In this document: in pieces, positions 60,666-64,000 of the stretch
Position numbering within the stretch: position 1 is the first letter of the stretch
Layout: the number at the start of each line of letters is the position of its first letter
Origin: Patiria pectinifera
Taxonomy: Eukaryota; Echinodermata; Asteroidea; Valvatida; Asterinidae
Reading direction: 5' to 3'
NCBI GenBank assembly: GCA_029964075.1
Contig: CM057136.1
Span: 1,922,001 to 1,986,000 of the forward strand
Length of the DNA stretch: 64,000 nt
The notes under the pieces: model-generated
Databases searched by the model: none
Told to the model about the DNA's origin: nothing
Seen by the model: only the letters and a program-made list of their open reading frames with translations
Program-made: the position numbers and the translations under genes

Positions 60666-61727
60666 TGAAAGCGCATAATGTAAACTAAGCCATTACGGTC
60701 TTAGGTAATTCTTTGCGACAAGATAAAAATCCTGGCCGAAAATCCTGGCCGTGAAGTAGACTGGTTTCTGCCCCCCGTAAATTGTTTCTGCCCCCGTAAA
60801 TTGTTGGGTGAGAAATAGTGTTCCGTATTGCACCGGAAATTTGTTGACATGACGGGAAACAACAACCCCCATCAGTATTTTTTTCACTAAAATAAAACAC
60901 ACCCGTTGAAAGTCGTGAGGAAAAAAATATAATTTGTCGAAGAGCTCGAAAAATAGTTTTGAAAAATAATACCAAGAAATGTCCAGTATAATACATAGAA
61001 CACGTAGCAAACCATGAAATTGATGCTTGAAAGAACCAGATAAGTGAAGTGAGTGAGTTCAATGATTTTTTTTGGTATCGAAAATATCGTTTTCCTTCAT
61101 TTTGCAAGAAAAAGGAAATCCAGTATCAAGGCCTATTCAATAAAAGTTTCAACATAGCCCAGCTTCAAGTTTTAAGGGTATATAACTCAAGGTAAAGATT
61201 GAAAACTGTGCTATTACAACAACAAAAATTCGAAGTTTTTTTTTTCATTTCATTTTTTAAACACTTTATTTGACAAATAGTGGCTGCATATCACCAACCG
61301 GGCTATTACGCAAGGCATTCACAGAAAATGTTGTTTTAACATTTTTTTTATTCAAAGTAATTACTTTTAAAGAAGATATATTTGAAGGCATGTATTGCCT
61401 GCATGGCGAAATTGTTTGATCGAAAACTCGGAATATTTCTCTCTTTGAAGTGAAGCTAAAAGAAAGCTGTGTTTCCGTTTCCTTTTCCAAGTTGTCCAAC
61501 AAAAACCTAACAGTCCAATCGGGCATGTTTTCAGAAAAGTGGGGTTGTATTCAAAATCGTGTCTAATGTATTGCTGAGAATAATTGGTCTTCCAAATGCT
61601 TTTTAGTTTTAGGCTGTTTTGTTCAAAGATACAGCAATCACAATACGGAACTTGAAAAACCACTTGGGCCGCTCCTTTTATTCATCAAGTTTACAGATCG
61701 AAGCCGATAAAAAAAAGTCACACATTA

Positions 61728-62088
61728 GGTCAAAAAAAAGTCTCCGGTTTCTGGTATGCGCGCGCGTCGCCGTAGCCATGCGCGTCGGCAAAATGAAAAG
61801 TTTTTTTTCAATGAAAGATGATGTCTCAAAACCGCCAAACTCACCGGTTTGACTGGAATCCTGCTGCTGCACAATTTTAACGTGTTTTTAGATTGGGTTA
61901 TGGTCGAGAATAAGCTTTATGTAGCCTCTCTGGACTCCCATATATTTGCATTAAGTTTAGTCGGGCACCATTTGCAGTCATCAACCGGCATTTGAAGCAA
62001 AAAAATCAGGTTAAAAAAAAAGAAGCCGCGTCGCCGCACCACTTTTTGGGCAAGCTCCATACCAGAAACCGGAGACCTTTTTTGGGCC
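61728..62088. mobile_element. PIF/Harbinger-type miniature element, copy B
   Basis: Same family as 33,458-33,828. Flanked by TTA on both sides (61725-61727, 62089-62091). Ends GGTCAAAAAAAAGTCTCCGG and complement of GGCCCAAAAAAGGTCTCCGG. Confidence 0.75.
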
Positions 62089-62343
62089 TTACTCTTGAAC
62101 AAAGTAAATAAATGGTCTGTGTGTTTCTCTAACTGCGCTTTCTGACGTTCAAGGAAAGTGCCCCAAGACGATTTTCAACCATCGAGTTCGATGAAGCATA
62201 GCGTTTGTTCCAATGCATCGATTGCAATGAAATAAAGTCTGTATGGTAGAATGGTTATCTGACTTTAAGAGGTAATTTGAAAATATTCCAAAACCCACAC
62301 GCAATAAACCTATATTAATTGGTTTTCGACTGTTTTTTTTTGT

Positions 62344-62532
62344 GTGTGGAACAACTTGTACACGGGGTCCGACCTGTACAATTTTGGCGAATATTCCGTC
62401 CACATCACTGTACTGAGAGAGTACACGATTATCAAACACGTTGGAGAAAGGAAACCCGCGCTAGCCTTCAGTCAACAGCTCCGTCTCCACCCCGTAAACA
62501 AGACCATGGATTCACTTCTCAAAGAGCATTAA
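62344..62532 (+). CDS. Unassigned coding-like ORF fragment
   Basis: A 62-codon open stretch with GC-rich third positions, reading through GSDLYNFGEYSVHITVLREY and ending NKTMDSLLKEH before TAA. Codon choice differs from the AT-rich surroundings, which suggests a real terminal exon or a pseudogene fragment. No convincing splice acceptor lies at its left edge; CACTGTACTGAG near 62,417 is a weak option. I do not recognise the protein. Confidence 0.2.
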   Translation: MWNNLYTGSDLYNFGEYSVHITVLREYTIIKHVGERKPALAFSQQLRLHPVNKTMDSLLKEH

Positions 62533-62539
62533 TTAGACG

Positions 62540-63480
62540 ACTCATTCACGCTGATTATGAAGAAACATTACAAGTTGACTAGTTAAAACCCTTGAGAATG
62601 AAACTATGGACCAGGCGATTCTGGGTGAATATCACTGTAATTTTAGATTGAAAGACTCTGAAAACAATCAATCCAGTCCAAACTCGAGAAAAAAACTCGA
62701 TTTTGTTCGGTTGAATGAATTTTACTCTAAAACGTCTGGTGCCAAGTTTCGGTGGGTGGGAAAGAATTTCACTCGATAAAATAGTGAATTTTAATCTTGG
62801 GAAATTAGAGAGATATACAAAAGAAGACAGAAATGCACCTGCGGTCAAGCAAGTGGGCATCAATGTAATTTCATGACAGATGAGTTTGAAGGGTGTACAG
62901 ATGATTTTGTTAGGCAATTCTTGAGGTGCGGGGCCACAAGAATAAATCACGCAAGTCGAACAACAGATCATTACTGGACCACTCAAAATTCCCACAACTC
63001 GCTCCAAAATTTCCTTGCAAAATGAAATCCCAGACTCGAAATCCCCAACTATCAATTTACATATACACATATATCACAAGTCAATCACAATATAATTAGA
63101 TAATTCTTCGCCCGCTTATGTTGCATTATATCCAGACAAAACATATCTGTTATAATTTGTTATATATTATTTCTTACTCTGTTATTTGCAGTCAGATGCT
63201 GTTTGATAATGAGCATTTTTGGGGAAGACAGAAAAAACAGTTGAGTAAATCCAAACTTGCTTGATCCCAATCTTGCAAAACCTTTTTGTTTGAATTTATG
63301 AATACAACATTACACATTTTGTCTTTGATGTTCATACTACTTCATACATTCTGTCCCCTCCCCAAATAAATACACACAATTATAATTTTTAAATGATAAT
63401 GACTATGATGAACAAAATAGTCAGTGATCACCTTCCATTCAAGTTTTGGAGATTTAACTTCAACTTCAAGCTTTTATCAA
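62540..63480. other. Unassigned region
   Basis: The longest open frame here is 163 codons on the minus strand (63070-62579), Cys- and Ile-rich with no recognised domain. A 57-codon plus-strand frame from 62,605 overlaps it. Neither is supported. Confidence 0.3.
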
Positions 63481-63489
63481 TGTCACACT

Positions 63490-63996
63490 CAGGGTGACCG
63501 TTTTAGCCGATTTTCGGCTAACTTTGACAGAATTTTTGTAAAAAAAAAACGAGTTTGACTGAAAATTTGACAGAATGGATTTTTTTGGCAGATTTCTGGC
63601 AGAATTCTGCAATGGATATTTGACAGAGAAACAGCAAATTTGAACAAACAAGTGTACATTTGTTTAAAAAAGCTTCAATCCTTTCAACAAACCCTTGCAT
63701 GATGGGACAGGTTGGCTGGTCTAGGTGCTGAGGTTCACTGGGAAATGGACTTCGTCGTGGACGGATCCGCATTTTGTCCGAAATTTACCAATAATTTCAC
63801 AACATCTTCAAGTGACTAGATTGTTTATTATGTAATTTGAATCTTAATTAAGGCAATACTACCAATCTGCATGTGATTTTAAGTGTTTATAGTGTATTTC
63901 GAGTGATTCTGGGGAATTTGGCAGATTTTTTATATATCTGACAGATTTTTTGATGTGCATTTAGCAGAATTTGGCTCTGACCTTTCGGTCACCCTG
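63490..63996. mobile_element. hAT-like element ending at the window edge
   Basis: CAGGGTGACCG at 63490 and CGGTCACCCTG ending at 63996 are inverted. The 8 bp before the element are GTCACACT, and the last four bases of the window after it are GTCA, the start of the expected target copy. The interior has many GACAGA and GCAGAATT repeats. Confidence 0.65.
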
Positions 63997-64000
63997 GTCA

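Noticed and set aside
62579-63070. 163-codon minus-strand ORF
   Set aside because: No domain, no signal, no splice-consistent partner, and average AT-rich composition.

Overview
This window looks like intron-rich, repeat-dense nuclear DNA from a marine invertebrate deuterostome, most likely an echinoderm. That assignment is tentative. It rests on clear animal genes with GT-AG introns, long AT-rich introns packed with miniature DNA transposons, scattered AGAGGGCGC-type motifs, and frequent GTAGGCCTA- and TACATGTA-rich tracts. There is no operon structure, no CRISPR array and no prokaryotic or phage gene. There is one 500-base assembly gap (53,501-54,000).

Genes. Three genes can be assembled exon by exon with consistent splice phases. 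(1) A TMEM72-like four-helix membrane protein on the minus strand (18,657 to 6,746, five exons, about 219 aa, last intron 7.9 kb). (2) PAQR3, a seven-helix Golgi receptor-like protein, on the minus strand (26,482 to 21,474, six coding exons, about 312 aa, all PAQR signature residues present). (3) MRPS24 (uS3m), a mitochondrial small-subunit ribosomal protein, on the plus strand (28,816 to 32,580, three exons, about 170 aa). PAQR3 and MRPS24 lie head to head, about 2.3 kb apart. Two further genes are only partly visible. One is the C-terminus of an unrecognised single-pass membrane protein (42,204-43,261, plus strand), possibly with a signal-peptide exon near 39.7 kb. The other is a signal-peptide first exon on the minus strand near 56.8 kb. 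Everything else that is open is short or repeat-derived.

Layout. 0-4.9 kb: a nested stack of DNA transposons, a telomere-repeat hairpin and a tRNA-Ser-derived SINE. 6.7-18.8 kb: TMEM72-like gene, whose introns hold a GAGTAC-rich hAT element, a 130-bp tandem repeat, a small hAT-like element and a 21-bp minisatellite. 20.4-26.5 kb: PAQR3, with a TTAA-flanked element just downstream. 26.8-28.3 kb: the intergenic space, filled by four inverted-repeat elements, one with a clean 9-bp target duplication. 28.8-32.6 kb: MRPS24, with a 460-bp foldback in intron 1 and a 1.4-kb 35-bp minisatellite filling intron 2. 33-47 kb: hAT, Harbinger and TTAA-type miniature elements, a 2-kb foldback and a tandem array rich in YY1-like motifs. 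47-64 kb: mostly gene-poor, with a second copy of several families, a 200-bp satellite, and a hAT-like element that runs to the last bases of the window.

The most informative structures are pairs that let an insertion be read against its own empty site inside the window, the duplicated splice acceptor at PAQR3 exon 3, and the apparent growth of the MRPS24-intron minisatellite from a sequence found inside a small hAT-like element at 13.5 kb.
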